This document shows, one piece after another, positions 9,656-18,164 of a stretch of 64,000 nucleotides of DNA (position 1 is the stretch's first letter; every line of letters begins with the position of its first letter). The stretch covers positions 1 through 64,000 of the forward strand of contig RKQB01000004.1 in NCBI GenBank assembly GCA_003797895.1, written 5' to 3'. Origin of the DNA: Cyclobacteriaceae bacterium YHN15 (GTDB lineage: Bacteria > Bacteroidota > Bacteroidia > Cytophagales > Cyclobacteriaceae). A program made the position numbers and the translations under genes. The notes under the pieces are model-generated. The model did not search any database. It was not told where the DNA came from and saw nothing but the letters and a program-made list of their open reading frames with translations.

Positions 9656-10604
9656 ACCTTATCATAATGGAGATGAAACCGCTATTTTAGAGTTGTTTAA
9701 TGCATCTTTTGGCAGACCATTGAATAAAACATTTTGGGATTGGAGATATAAGCAAAACCCATTTATTGAGGATACACTTGCTCATCTTATGTGGGATGGA
9801 AAAAATCTTGTCGGACATTATGCTGTATGTCCAATAGAAATGATAATTGACAACCAACCTTCCCTCACTGCTTTATCAATGACAACAATGACGCATCCTA
9901 AGTATGCAGGGAAAGGCATTTTTAAAATACTTGCAGAATCACTTTACCAGGAAATGGAAAAGAATGATGGAATTAGTATGGTATGGGGATTTCCTAATCT
10001 CAACTCTCATTATGGCTTCATAAAAAATCTTTCATGGAACGATATTTCAACCATACCAACACTTAAGCTTGACAAAGGTAATTTTGGACTGTATCCTTTA
10101 ACTAAATTTATACAACATAGGACTTTCGATTTGGGTAAAAGTGAAAAAATCAAATCAAATGTATCAGGATCAGTGTTTGTGAATAAATCTGAAGATTATC
10201 TAATATGGCGATATTTAAAGAATCCGACAAATACTTATCAAATCATTTCATCTGAAAATTATCCTGAACAATTTGTAGTAATAAAGATTTTTAATTCTTT
10301 TGAAACACCTGGTTACCAAGAAGTTGATATTTTGGAGCATGGATATGATAATGATAATGAAGTGTTTCACTTATTGATCGGGTCAATTTTGGCCTACTGT
10401 CAGCATAATGATATCAATCTTAAATGCATAAATACTTGGTTAAACATTGCGGACAAAAGACATTTAATGTTTGAAAGAAATAGATTTTCCTTTGATTCCC
10501 CAATAACTATTCTTGGGCAAAGAAAATTAAATCCACTGTTATCAGATATGGTTTTTGACTACAAAAATTGGTCAATTACGATGGGAGACTCAGATGTTTA
10601 CTGA
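9645..10604 (+). CDS. GNAT-family N-acyltransferase in the nonulosonate cassette
   Basis: This 319-aa protein has a GNAT fold in its N-terminal half. The acyl-CoA pyrophosphate-loop region is THPKYAGKGIFKIL, about residues 85-98. The C-terminal half (about 170-319) is not one I recognise. It overlaps neuB by 11 nt and precedes neuC by 2 nt, so it belongs to the cassette although it is not one of the six core enzymes. A second acyltransferase next to a PIG-L deacetylase suggests an alternative N-acyl group on the sugar. That role is inferred. Confidence 0.65.
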   Translation: MEIRPYHNGDETAILELFNASFGRPLNKTFWDWRYKQNPFIEDTLAHLMWDGKNLVGHYAVCPIEMIIDNQPSLTALSMTTMTHPKYAGKGIFKILAESLYQEMEKNDGISMVWGFPNLNSHYGFIKNLSWNDISTIPTLKLDKGNFGLYPLTKFIQHRTFDLGKSEKIKSNVSGSVFVNKSEDYLIWRYLKNPTNTYQIISSENYPEQFVVIKIFNSFETPGYQEVDILEHGYDNDNEVFHLLIGSILAYCQHNDINLKCINTWLNIADKRHLMFERNRFSFDSPITILGQRKLNPLLSDMVFDYKNWSITMGDSDVY

Positions 10605-10606
10605 TA

Positions 10607-11779
10607 ATGAAAATCAAAAGAAAAATAATTGCAGTGAGTGGTGCGAGATCGGAATATGATTTGTTGTATACCACTTATGAAAAGCTTAATACTAGAGAAG
10701 ATGTGGATTTTGGGATCATTATAACAGGTCCTAATTTATCAGAAAAATATGGTAGAACTGGTGATTATATAGAAAAGGATGGCTTCAAAATAATAGAGAA
10801 AATATATAACCTTCTTGACTCAGATGAAAAGCTTGCACGTGTTTCATCAATTGGTATTCAGATACCCCAATTAGCACAAAGTTTGAATAGAGAAAAACCG
10901 GATATTGTTTTAGTTGCAGGAGACCGTGAAGAGTCCATTTCAGTCACAATGGTTTGTGCGTACATGGATATACCAGTTGCACATTTTTTCGGAGGGGATA
11001 TAGCAAAGGATGGGAATATTGACAATTCAGTTAGGTATGCAGCAGGAAAATTTGCACATATTCATTTTCCGACTCTTGAAGAACATAAAGAAAATTTAAT
11101 CAGATTAGGAGAAAATGATTGGAGAATATTCGTTGTAGGTAATCCTGCGCTTGATAGATTCCTGTCAACTCCTATCCAATCAAAAACAAAAATCCTTAGA
11201 AAATTACATGCTGATGGATGGGAAAAAAGGCCATATTGTGTTTTAATTCAACATTCGATAATTACAGAAGTTGAACAACAAGATAAACATATTAGAGAGA
11301 CTCTTGAAGCCATTCGAAAAAGTCATATACCTTGCTTCATTAATTTCCCCAACTCAGATGCTGGTAGTCTTGCATTGATCAATGCCTATCAGGAATACAG
11401 TAGAAATTATCCAGAACAATTCATCCTATTTAAAAACTTGGACAGGGAAACATACATAAATTTACTCCGCAATGCACATTTCCTTATTGGAAACTCAAGC
11501 TCAGGATTACTAGAAGCCCCATCTTTGGGGTTACCAGCAATAAATGTTGGAAGTAGACAAAGGGGAAGGGTTCATGGGACGAATGTGATTTTTGTTGAAA
11601 ATATTGAGTTTGAAATTGCTAAAGCAATTCAGTTTGTCCAATCTGATAATGGTTTCTTAGATCAAGTAAAAAATTGCGTAAACCCATATGGAGATGGAAA
11701 ATCATCTGATAAAATTGTGGAAGTTCTAACAACAATTAACTTAGACAATAATTTGATTCATAAAAACATCACTTACTAA
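10607..11779 (+). CDS. legG: Hydrolysing NDP-sugar 2-epimerase of the NeuC family (LegG)
   Basis: This 390-aa protein has the GT-B epimerase fold and would release NDP while inverting C2, giving the free sugar used by NeuB. ATG 10607 is preferred because the protein then begins MKIKRKIIAVSGARSEYDLL, the usual NeuC opening; a TTG at 10568 would add 13 unlikely residues. Recognisable blocks are VLVAGDREE, HFFGGDIA and IGNSSSGLLEAPSLGLP. In legionaminic pathways the substrate is UDP- or GDP-2,4-diacetamido-trideoxyglucose. It follows the GNAT gene by 2 nt and overlaps the deacetylase gene by 1 nt. Confidence 0.88.
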   Translation: MKIKRKIIAVSGARSEYDLLYTTYEKLNTREDVDFGIIITGPNLSEKYGRTGDYIEKDGFKIIEKIYNLLDSDEKLARVSSIGIQIPQLAQSLNREKPDIVLVAGDREESISVTMVCAYMDIPVAHFFGGDIAKDGNIDNSVRYAAGKFAHIHFPTLEEHKENLIRLGENDWRIFVVGNPALDRFLSTPIQSKTKILRKLHADGWEKRPYCVLIQHSIITEVEQQDKHIRETLEAIRKSHIPCFINFPNSDAGSLALINAYQEYSRNYPEQFILFKNLDRETYINLLRNAHFLIGNSSSGLLEAPSLGLPAINVGSRQRGRVHGTNVIFVENIEFEIAKAIQFVQSDNGFLDQVKNCVNPYGDGKSSDKIVEVLTTINLDNNLIHKNITY

Positions 11780-12450
11780 TGCAAAAAAAAATCCTAATAA
11801 TTTCTGCTCATCCTGATGATGAAACATTAGGAGCTGGTGGTACTCTTTTAAAACATAAGGCAAATGGAGATAAGCTTTATTGGATAATTGTAACAAGTAT
11901 TTCTGAAAGTGGTGGTTTTTCAAAAGATCGAGTGATTTCCCGAGGCAAAGAAATTGATGAGGTGAGTAAAAGATTTGGATTTGAAGATGTCTTTTTTCTT
12001 AATTTTCCAACAATGAGCTTGACAAGTTCTTCTGTGCCTGTCCTTGTGCCGGAAATTTCCAAAATTTTCCAAGAAGTTAAACCTGAAGTTATATATACTT
12101 TAAATCGATCAGATGCACATTCTGATCACAGGTATTTATCTGATGCAGTCATGGCTTGTACAAAGTCTTTTCGTTATCCTTTTTTGAAAAAAGTATTAAT
12201 GTATGAGTGTATTTCAGAGACAGAATTTGCTCCTTCTTTTCCCGAAAAAGTTTTTATTCCCAATTATTTTGTTGATGTATCCGGTTTCATGGATGAAAAA
12301 ATTGAAATTATGAAAATTTATTTTTCTGAGTTGGGCGAACATCCTTTTCCAAGGAGTGAACGGAATATAAAAGCATTGGGAACCTTTCGGGGGGCGGTAG
12401 CAGGTTGTGAATACGCTGAAGCTTTTCAAATAGTTAGAATAATAGAATAA
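11779..12450 (+). CDS. PIG-L/LmbE-family deacetylase
   Basis: This 223-aa protein carries the zinc-binding motif AHPDDETLGAGG at residues 10-21 and a second histidine cluster, RSDAHSDHRYLSD, near residue 115. Family members remove N-acetyl groups from GlcNAc-containing substrates. Its start codon overlaps the neuC stop by 1 nt, and it sits between neuC and the nucleotidyltransferase. It may deacetylate a GlcNAc-type precursor or the nonulosonate to allow re-acylation. It has no signal peptide, so it should act in the cytoplasm. The family call is firm; the substrate is inferred. Confidence 0.85.
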   Translation: MQKKILIISAHPDDETLGAGGTLLKHKANGDKLYWIIVTSISESGGFSKDRVISRGKEIDEVSKRFGFEDVFFLNFPTMSLTSSSVPVLVPEISKIFQEVKPEVIYTLNRSDAHSDHRYLSDAVMACTKSFRYPFLKKVLMYECISETEFAPSFPEKVFIPNYFVDVSGFMDEKIEIMKIYFSELGEHPFPRSERNIKALGTFRGAVAGCEYAEAFQIVRIIE

Positions 12451-12458
12451 AAATCAAT

Positions 12459-13508
12459 TTGGTGAGAAATTTTTCAGAACATTTATTAAATATTGATCAG
12501 ACTGTCAAGGAGGCCTTAAAAAGACTTGATGAATTAGCGGCAGATGCTATTTTGTTTCTTGTAGATGATAAATACAAATTGATAGGGTCACTTACTGATG
12601 GCGATTTAAGGAGGGGATTTATAAGAGGTTTAGGTTTTGATGATCATTTAAGTCAATTTATTCAGCCCAACCCTAAATTTATTGAAAAAGGGAGATATGA
12701 TTTAAAATCAATCATTGAATTTCGGGAAAAGAACTTTATTGTTTTTCCAGTAGTCAATGCGGATAAGCAAGTTGTGAATGTTGTAAATTTTCGTAATCAG
12801 CGTTCCTACCTTCCTATTGATGCGTTTATAATGGCAGGGGGAAGAGGTGAAAGGTTAAAGCCACTTACAGATCAAACTCCAAAACCCTTGTTGAAAGTAG
12901 GGGATAAGCCCATATTAGAGCATAACATTGACAGACTTAGGAATTTCGGGGTAGATGATATTTGGATTTCCATAAAATATCTTGGAGAGCAGATTCAGGA
13001 TTATTTTAAAGATGGAAAGCAAAAAGGGATTCAGATAAATTACATCAAAGAAGAAAACCCTTTGGGAACAGCAGGTGCTTTGGCGCTAGTGGATGATTTT
13101 ATTCATGAATATGTATTGCTTATGAATTCAGATCTCCTTACCAATGTTGATTTCGAAGAGCTATTTTTATTTTTTGAGAAACAAAATGCCGATTTAGTAG
13201 TGGCATGCATACCCTATCAAGTCAACATTCCTTATGCAGTAATGGAGACTAAAGATAACACGGTCATCGGACTCAAGGAAAAACCAACTTATACCCATTA
13301 CTCCAATGCGGGAATTTACCTGATGAAAAAAGAGGTTATAAGCAGCGTTCCGAAATACCAATCCTTTAATGCCACTGACCTAATGGAGCAACTTATCAAG
13401 GAGGGTAAAAAAGTGGTAGCTTATCCGTTAATGGGCTATTGGCTGGATATTGGGAAGCATGAGGATTATAAGAAGGCGCAAGAGGATATTAAACACTTAA
13501 AATTTTGA
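12459..13508 (+). CDS. ptmE: CBS-domain sugar-1-phosphate nucleotidyltransferase (PtmE-like)
   Basis: This 349-aa protein has paired CBS motifs (residues 1 to about 115, including SLTDGDLRRG) fused to a nucleotidyltransferase domain. The second domain has MAGGRGERLKPLTD and the PKPLLKVGDKPILEH block. The same architecture occurs in Campylobacter PtmE, a glucosamine-1-phosphate guanylyltransferase that starts the GDP-linked legionaminic pathway. The start is TTG 12459 or GTG 12462; no ATG is available. The legF start overlaps its stop. If the PtmE assignment holds, the cassette uses GDP- rather than UDP-activated sugars. Confidence 0.8.
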   Translation: MVRNFSEHLLNIDQTVKEALKRLDELAADAILFLVDDKYKLIGSLTDGDLRRGFIRGLGFDDHLSQFIQPNPKFIEKGRYDLKSIIEFREKNFIVFPVVNADKQVVNVVNFRNQRSYLPIDAFIMAGGRGERLKPLTDQTPKPLLKVGDKPILEHNIDRLRNFGVDDIWISIKYLGEQIQDYFKDGKQKGIQINYIKEENPLGTAGALALVDDFIHEYVLLMNSDLLTNVDFEELFLFFEKQNADLVVACIPYQVNIPYAVMETKDNTVIGLKEKPTYTHYSNAGIYLMKKEVISSVPKYQSFNATDLMEQLIKEGKKVVAYPLMGYWLDIGKHEDYKKAQEDIKHLKF

Positions 13509-14185
13509 AACCCTTAGTAGTTATTCCAGCTAGGGGTGGGTCTAAAGGCGTTCCAAGAAAGAACATCAAACTTCTAGGTGGAAAGCCCTTAATTCAATAT
13601 ACAATAGAGGCAGCTAGGGAGGTTTTTGATGATGCTGTTATCTGTGTGTCCACTGATGATGAAGAGATTAAAGCAGTGGTAGAATCCTTAGGCTTGAAAG
13701 TCCCATTTTTAAGACCAGCATCACTGTCCACCGATACAGCAGGATCATATGAGGTATTGCTTCATGCAATAGGGTATCATGAAGATTTTGGGTACAAGCC
13801 GGATACTTTGGTTCTTCTGCAGCCAACATCACCATTTAGGACAGGATTACAGATAAAAGAAGCAATGCAAATCTTTGATGATTCCTGTGAAATGGTCGTT
13901 TCTGTAAAAGAAACAAAATCAAATCCTTATTATGTATTGAGAGAGGAGAACCCAGAAGGTTGGTTGGTCAAATCCAAGGAAGGAAATTTCAATAGAAGAC
14001 AGGATTGTCCTACTGTATATGAATTGAATGGTGCTATTTATATCATCAAGGTAGAAGCCTTAAAAGGAATACCGATCCTTGAATTTACCAAAGTAAGGAA
14101 ATATGAAATGGATGAAGTGAGTTCTCATGATATTGATAATTATTTAGACTGGTTGGTGGCAGAAAACCTCTTAAATTATGTTTAA
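13505..14185 (+). CDS. legF: CMP-nonulosonate cytidylyltransferase (CMP-legionaminate synthase)
   Basis: This 226-aa NeuA/LegF-family enzyme activates the nine-carbon acid with CTP for transfer. The signature IPARGGSKGVPRKNIKLLGG is at residues 7-26, and LLQPTSPFR is near residue 100. The TTG start at 13505 overlaps the previous stop and puts the nucleotide-binding loop at the usual distance. This gene completes the set from nucleotide sugar to CMP-activated acid. A CMP-sialate or CMP-pseudaminate synthase cannot be excluded by this sequence alone; the call rests on the cassette. Confidence 0.88.
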   Translation: MKPLVVIPARGGSKGVPRKNIKLLGGKPLIQYTIEAAREVFDDAVICVSTDDEEIKAVVESLGLKVPFLRPASLSTDTAGSYEVLLHAIGYHEDFGYKPDTLVLLQPTSPFRTGLQIKEAMQIFDDSCEMVVSVKETKSNPYYVLREENPEGWLVKSKEGNFNRRQDCPTVYELNGAIYIIKVEALKGIPILEFTKVRKYEMDEVSSHDIDNYLDWLVAENLLNYV

Positions 14186-14681
14186 AAAAATTTTATTTGA
14201 TTTAATTTCTTACTTCCTCACGTTCCACAAAAAATACATTTATAATAGTTTTTTCAATTTATACGAAATTGATAGAACTTTTAGATTTAACGGTGATGGT
14301 ATAATTTTTTATGGAAAGGGGAAAATAAAAATTGGGAAGAACTCTTATGTAGGTTCTTATTCTTCCATACAAGCATTTGATGGTTGTAAAGTATCTATAG
14401 GGTCAAACTGTAGAATAAGTCATAATGTTAAAATATATACCCAATCGGCTGAACCGGACCAAGATTTTTCGGATTCCAAAAATTTAAAAGCAAAGATGGG
14501 TGATGTTTGGATAGGAGATAATGTTTGGATTGGGGCAAATGTTTTTATTAATCCAGGAATAAAAATAGGACATAATTCAATTATTGGGGCGAATTCAGTG
14601 GTTACTAAGGATGTTGAAGATTTTTCTATTGTAGGAGGGGTTCCGGCAAAACTAATTAGATACAAATTAATTAATGATTAA
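14178..14681 (+). CDS. Hexapeptide-repeat (LbH) acyltransferase
   Basis: This 167-aa protein is mostly a left-handed beta-helix of hexapeptide turns: IKIGKNSYVGSY, VWIGDNVWIGANVFI and IKIGHNSIIGANSVV. It ends in the GGVPAKLIR motif common to sugar O-acetyltransferases of the WbbJ/MaeA type. It overlaps legF by 8 nt and the flippase by 8 nt. An O-acetyltransferase decorating the repeat unit is likely. The acceptor sugar cannot be predicted. Confidence 0.8.
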   Translation: MFKKILFDLISYFLTFHKKYIYNSFFNLYEIDRTFRFNGDGIIFYGKGKIKIGKNSYVGSYSSIQAFDGCKVSIGSNCRISHNVKIYTQSAEPDQDFSDSKNLKAKMGDVWIGDNVWIGANVFINPGIKIGHNSIIGANSVVTKDVEDFSIVGGVPAKLIRYKLIND

Positions 14682-16086
14682 AAAGCTTTTTAGCCATACT
14701 GCTATTTATGGTCTAGCCCCCCAAATATCTAAAATAGCCCAGTTTTTTGTTCTCCCTATTATAACCAAAGATTTAACGGAAATTGACTTTGGTGTGGCTG
14801 GAATATTGACTGCTTATACTTCAGCTATATCCGTTTTAGCAATTTTAGGTTTAAGGATTGTACTTGTAAATTCATTTTTTAAATCCCCTAGCCAATATAA
14901 ATGGGCTTGGAGACAGTTATATGGGTTCTTAATCGTGTGGAATTTTATATACGCATCTCTATTGGCTATTTTAATTTACTTTGTAGTGCCAATAGAAGCA
15001 ACTGAAAATAGATTGTTAATAATGATTCTTAATGTTGCTCCATTGGTCATATTTGGGCCAGTAGGGAACATTGGAAGTACTTTTTATCAACTTAAGCAAA
15101 AACCTTTTCAAATAGGGATTAGAACAGCTATTTTTGGGGTTTTAGGTGTAATTCTAAATTTATATTTTATTTCCCACCTAAAATTGGGATATATGGGATG
15201 GTTTTGGTCCTCATTTATAACAGTAATTTTGTCTAATTTATCTTATTGGTATCCCGTAAACATAATTTTGGGACTTAAACCAATATTCAATTTTAAATGG
15301 CGGCTAATCAAAAATTCCCTTAGAATAAGTCTGCCTACTGTACCCCATTATTATTCTGGATACTTATTGAATAGTTCTGATAAAATGGTAATGGATTTGG
15401 TTCAAATTCAAACCGGTGAAATCGGTAAATATAATGCTGCGTATACAGTGGGTAATATGGTCCAACAACTTGGAGTTGCGGCAGGGCTTGCTATTGGACC
15501 TATTTTAACACAGGAATTTAAGAAAAAGAATGATTTAGCTGCCAGAAACTATGTCTTTCTTCTTCAAGGTTTCTTCCTGATTTTTACTTTTATTCTATCA
15601 ATTTGGCTAAAAGAAATTTTCCACTTCTTAATTAAGAATGAAGTTCTTTCACAAATGTATTCCCTGGGGATTATAATTGTTATGAGTTACAACTATAGAC
15701 CAATGTACTTTGGCTCCAATGCCAAATTAATGTTTGAAGAAAAAACAAATATTATTTGGAAAGTAACCTTCGTTGCAGGACTTATTAATGTTGTTTTGAA
15801 TTTGATTTTATTACCAATTTATGGTTTTGAAGTTGCAGCTTATACAACTTTTATTGCTCTAATGTATATGGGGTATGCAGGTTATTTTTTACCGGTATTT
15901 AAAAAAATTAACCGAATCAATTTTTACCCTTTAAGATGGTTAATCTTGACTTGTATTTTATCTGTTATAGCATATTATATGGTTGAGTTGAATTTTAGTC
16001 ACAAAATTTTAATAACGATTTTAGGATTTGGGATTTCTTTCATGGTTTTGCAGAAGTTTAGATCAAAGATAAATGGAGTCAAGTGA
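14674..16086 (+). CDS. wzx: Wzx-type oligosaccharide flippase
   Basis: This 470-aa polytopic membrane protein has about 12-14 hydrophobic segments and matches the MVF/MATE-like Wzx family. The opening LFSHTAIYGLAPQISKIAQF and the central SSDKMVMD segment are typical. It would move the lipid-linked repeat unit across the inner membrane. It sits in the AT-rich core of the locus between an acyltransferase and a putative glycosyltransferase. Together with the Wzz-like and Wzy-like proteins downstream it implies a Wzx/Wzy-dependent assembly route. Confidence 0.87.
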   Translation: MIKKLFSHTAIYGLAPQISKIAQFFVLPIITKDLTEIDFGVAGILTAYTSAISVLAILGLRIVLVNSFFKSPSQYKWAWRQLYGFLIVWNFIYASLLAILIYFVVPIEATENRLLIMILNVAPLVIFGPVGNIGSTFYQLKQKPFQIGIRTAIFGVLGVILNLYFISHLKLGYMGWFWSSFITVILSNLSYWYPVNIILGLKPIFNFKWRLIKNSLRISLPTVPHYYSGYLLNSSDKMVMDLVQIQTGEIGKYNAAYTVGNMVQQLGVAAGLAIGPILTQEFKKKNDLAARNYVFLLQGFFLIFTFILSIWLKEIFHFLIKNEVLSQMYSLGIIIVMSYNYRPMYFGSNAKLMFEEKTNIIWKVTFVAGLINVVLNLILLPIYGFEVAAYTTFIALMYMGYAGYFLPVFKKINRINFYPLRWLILTCILSVIAYYMVELNFSHKILITILGFGISFMVLQKFRSKINGVK

Positions 16087-17512
16087 AAGAATTGAGCTTA
16101 TTGAAAAATTAAATAAATATGAATCTGTCTTTCCAGTAGAAGAATGGAAAGTCGGAGATATTCAAGTTTGGCCACTAATTAAAGTCCAAGTATTTTTTAT
16201 TTGTTTTAAAAACAAGAAGATTTCGAAAAGTCAAAAAAATAGTTTTGGGAAGAAATTTTTAATTAAAATTAAATCGAAAGGTGGTGGGCTGGTTAAACTT
16301 ATATTTTCTATTTATCATTTTTTATTGTTTCGGCCCAAAGAATCCAGGATATTATTTTCCGGTGCTTCTACCCATCGTGTATTATTTAATAGCCAATATA
16401 TTAATAGGTATTACCAATTGATTTTGGAGTACCTACAGAAAAAAAATATCCATTATGAAATATTCGAATATCAAGGTTTAGTCAACCAAAATTTGGATGC
16501 GGAATATATTTATAAAATTCTACCTTTATTTAAGAAAAAACATAGTTTAAGTTATTTAATGAATGATCCTGGTTTTAGAAGTTTTCTTGAAGTACTGAAG
16601 AAAGAAACTGGGATTGAAACAGAAGATTTTTTAGTGGGTCTTAAACAAGGGGTCGAAAATATTGACTCCTGGGCTAACCTATATGGATATATATTTAATA
16701 AAACAAAGGCAAAATATACAATTGGATTGTGCTATTACAGTAATCCTATGTTCGGGATGAACTTGGCAGCAAAGAGAATGGGGGTAATATCTATAGATTT
16801 CCAGCATGGTACACAAGGCCCATTGCATTTTGCGTACACCTTTACCAAAAAACCAGTAGGGGGGTATAATATTTTGCCAAATCAGTTTTGGTGTTGGGAT
16901 GAAGAGTCGGCTGATCATTTAAAATCATGGATTTTACATGATCATACTGTAAAAATTGTAGGGAATCCCTGGATTAAATTTATAGCAGAACAGCAATTTG
17001 ATGAATATCATTTACCAATCGATAAACCTATCATTTTATTTACACATCAACCTCTGAAACCAATTTTAGATTCATATTTGTTAGAAACCATTAAATCAAC
17101 AAAAAATAAATATCACTGGTGGATAAGGGTTCATCCGAGGGTTTCAAGCCAGGAATATGATGAACTAAAAGCTTTAATTTCTGAATGGGGATTAAATGAT
17201 TCCATTGAACTTAACAAGTCCAGCATTTATCCTTTGCCTTATCTCCTAAATCAGGTTTCAGTCCATATTTCAAAATACTCCGGTTCTGTCATTGAGGGTG
17301 TTTTGCAAAGGACACCTTCCATAATATTGGAGGAAATAGGTGTCAATTCCTTCAGAAATTACATTGATTCGAAATATGTTTATGGTCTTCCAAAACCAAC
17401 TAGCAAGGATTTGCAAGTATTGATTGCCAAATTGGCAGATCTTAAGCTTCCAAGAGTTGATACTGAAAAGGGAAAAAGTGATATTAAAGGTGTTTTAGAT
17501 GAGATTATTTGA
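16073..17512 (+). CDS. Putative GT-B glycosyltransferase of unassigned family
   Basis: I do not recognise the exact family of this 479-aa protein. The first 230 residues show no clear motif. The second half resembles the C-terminal domain of GT-B capsule enzymes: IIDFQHGTQGP region, VGNPWIKF, ILFTHQPLKP, WWIRVHPR and KYSGSVIEGVLQRTPSI. The last block places conserved Ser and Glu where CDP-glycerol and capsule transferases bind the donor. It has no signal peptide. It overlaps wzx by 14 nt and the next gene by 14 nt. Since no other protein resembles a sialyltransferase, it is a candidate for the nonulosonate transfer step. That is inference only. Confidence 0.6.
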   Translation: MESSERIELIEKLNKYESVFPVEEWKVGDIQVWPLIKVQVFFICFKNKKISKSQKNSFGKKFLIKIKSKGGGLVKLIFSIYHFLLFRPKESRILFSGASTHRVLFNSQYINRYYQLILEYLQKKNIHYEIFEYQGLVNQNLDAEYIYKILPLFKKKHSLSYLMNDPGFRSFLEVLKKETGIETEDFLVGLKQGVENIDSWANLYGYIFNKTKAKYTIGLCYYSNPMFGMNLAAKRMGVISIDFQHGTQGPLHFAYTFTKKPVGGYNILPNQFWCWDEESADHLKSWILHDHTVKIVGNPWIKFIAEQQFDEYHLPIDKPIILFTHQPLKPILDSYLLETIKSTKNKYHWWIRVHPRVSSQEYDELKALISEWGLNDSIELNKSSIYPLPYLLNQVSVHISKYSGSVIEGVLQRTPSIILEEIGVNSFRNYIDSKYVYGLPKPTSKDLQVLIAKLADLKLPRVDTEKGKSDIKGVLDEII

Positions 17513-18161
17513 TAAAATAAAAAATTTAATATTAATTAAATTAAGGGAAATAAATTCTATAAACCTTAGCAAAACCGGAAAAATAGCAATAGATGCAAAA
17601 ATTAAAGGTGCTATAATTACAGGTAATGTAATCATATCAGAAGGCTGTAAAATCTCACATGGCGTTCATTTAAAAGGCGAAAGTGAAATAAATATCGGTA
17701 GATTCACATCTATAAATGGGCCTATGACAGACATTCATGCCATGGTTTACCCTGTTAAAATTGGAGCATTTACGAGTATTGCAAGAAATGTTTCTATTCA
17801 AGAGTATAACCATTCATCTGAGAAAGTGTCAACATATTTAATCCGTAAGAATATTTTTAAAGAGGGAATGATTGAAGATGTTGAATCTAAGGGGCCAATA
17901 ATAATTGGAAATGATGTTTGGATAGGTGCCCATTCACTTGTTTTAAGTGGCTCAAAGATTGGTGACGGTGCAGTAATTGGTGCTAACAGTGTTGTGAATG
18001 GTGAAATTCCACCATATTCTATCGCTGTTGGTTCCCCTGCTAAGGTAGTAAAAATGAGATTCGATGAAGATAAAATTAATTATCTTCTTAATTTAAAGTG
18101 GTGGGAGTGGGATCTTGTTAAAATCAAAAAAAATAAGGACTTTTTTATCAATAAATTTTAA
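17499..18161 (+). CDS. CatB-like hexapeptide acyltransferase
   Basis: This 220-aa protein has hexapeptide repeats (KISHGVHLKGESEINIG, GNDVWIGAHSLVLSG, IGDGAVIGANSVV) and the YSIAVGSPAKVVKMRF ending. A middle segment, QEYNHSSEKVST, carries the catalytic His expected in CatB/VatD-type acetyltransferases. It is the second LbH acyltransferase in the AT-rich block and overlaps the preceding gene by 14 nt. O-acetylation of a repeat-unit sugar is the likely job. Confidence 0.78.
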   Translation: MRLFDKIKNLILIKLREINSINLSKTGKIAIDAKIKGAIITGNVIISEGCKISHGVHLKGESEINIGRFTSINGPMTDIHAMVYPVKIGAFTSIARNVSIQEYNHSSEKVSTYLIRKNIFKEGMIEDVESKGPIIIGNDVWIGAHSLVLSGSKIGDGAVIGANSVVNGEIPPYSIAVGSPAKVVKMRFDEDKINYLLNLKWWEWDLVKIKKNKDFFINKF

Positions 18162-18164
18162 TTT

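Noticed and set aside
5664..14185. Assignment as a pseudaminic acid or sialic acid cassette
   Set aside because: The Met variant in the dehydratase argues against PseB, and a dehydratase/aminotransferase pair is not needed for sialic acid.
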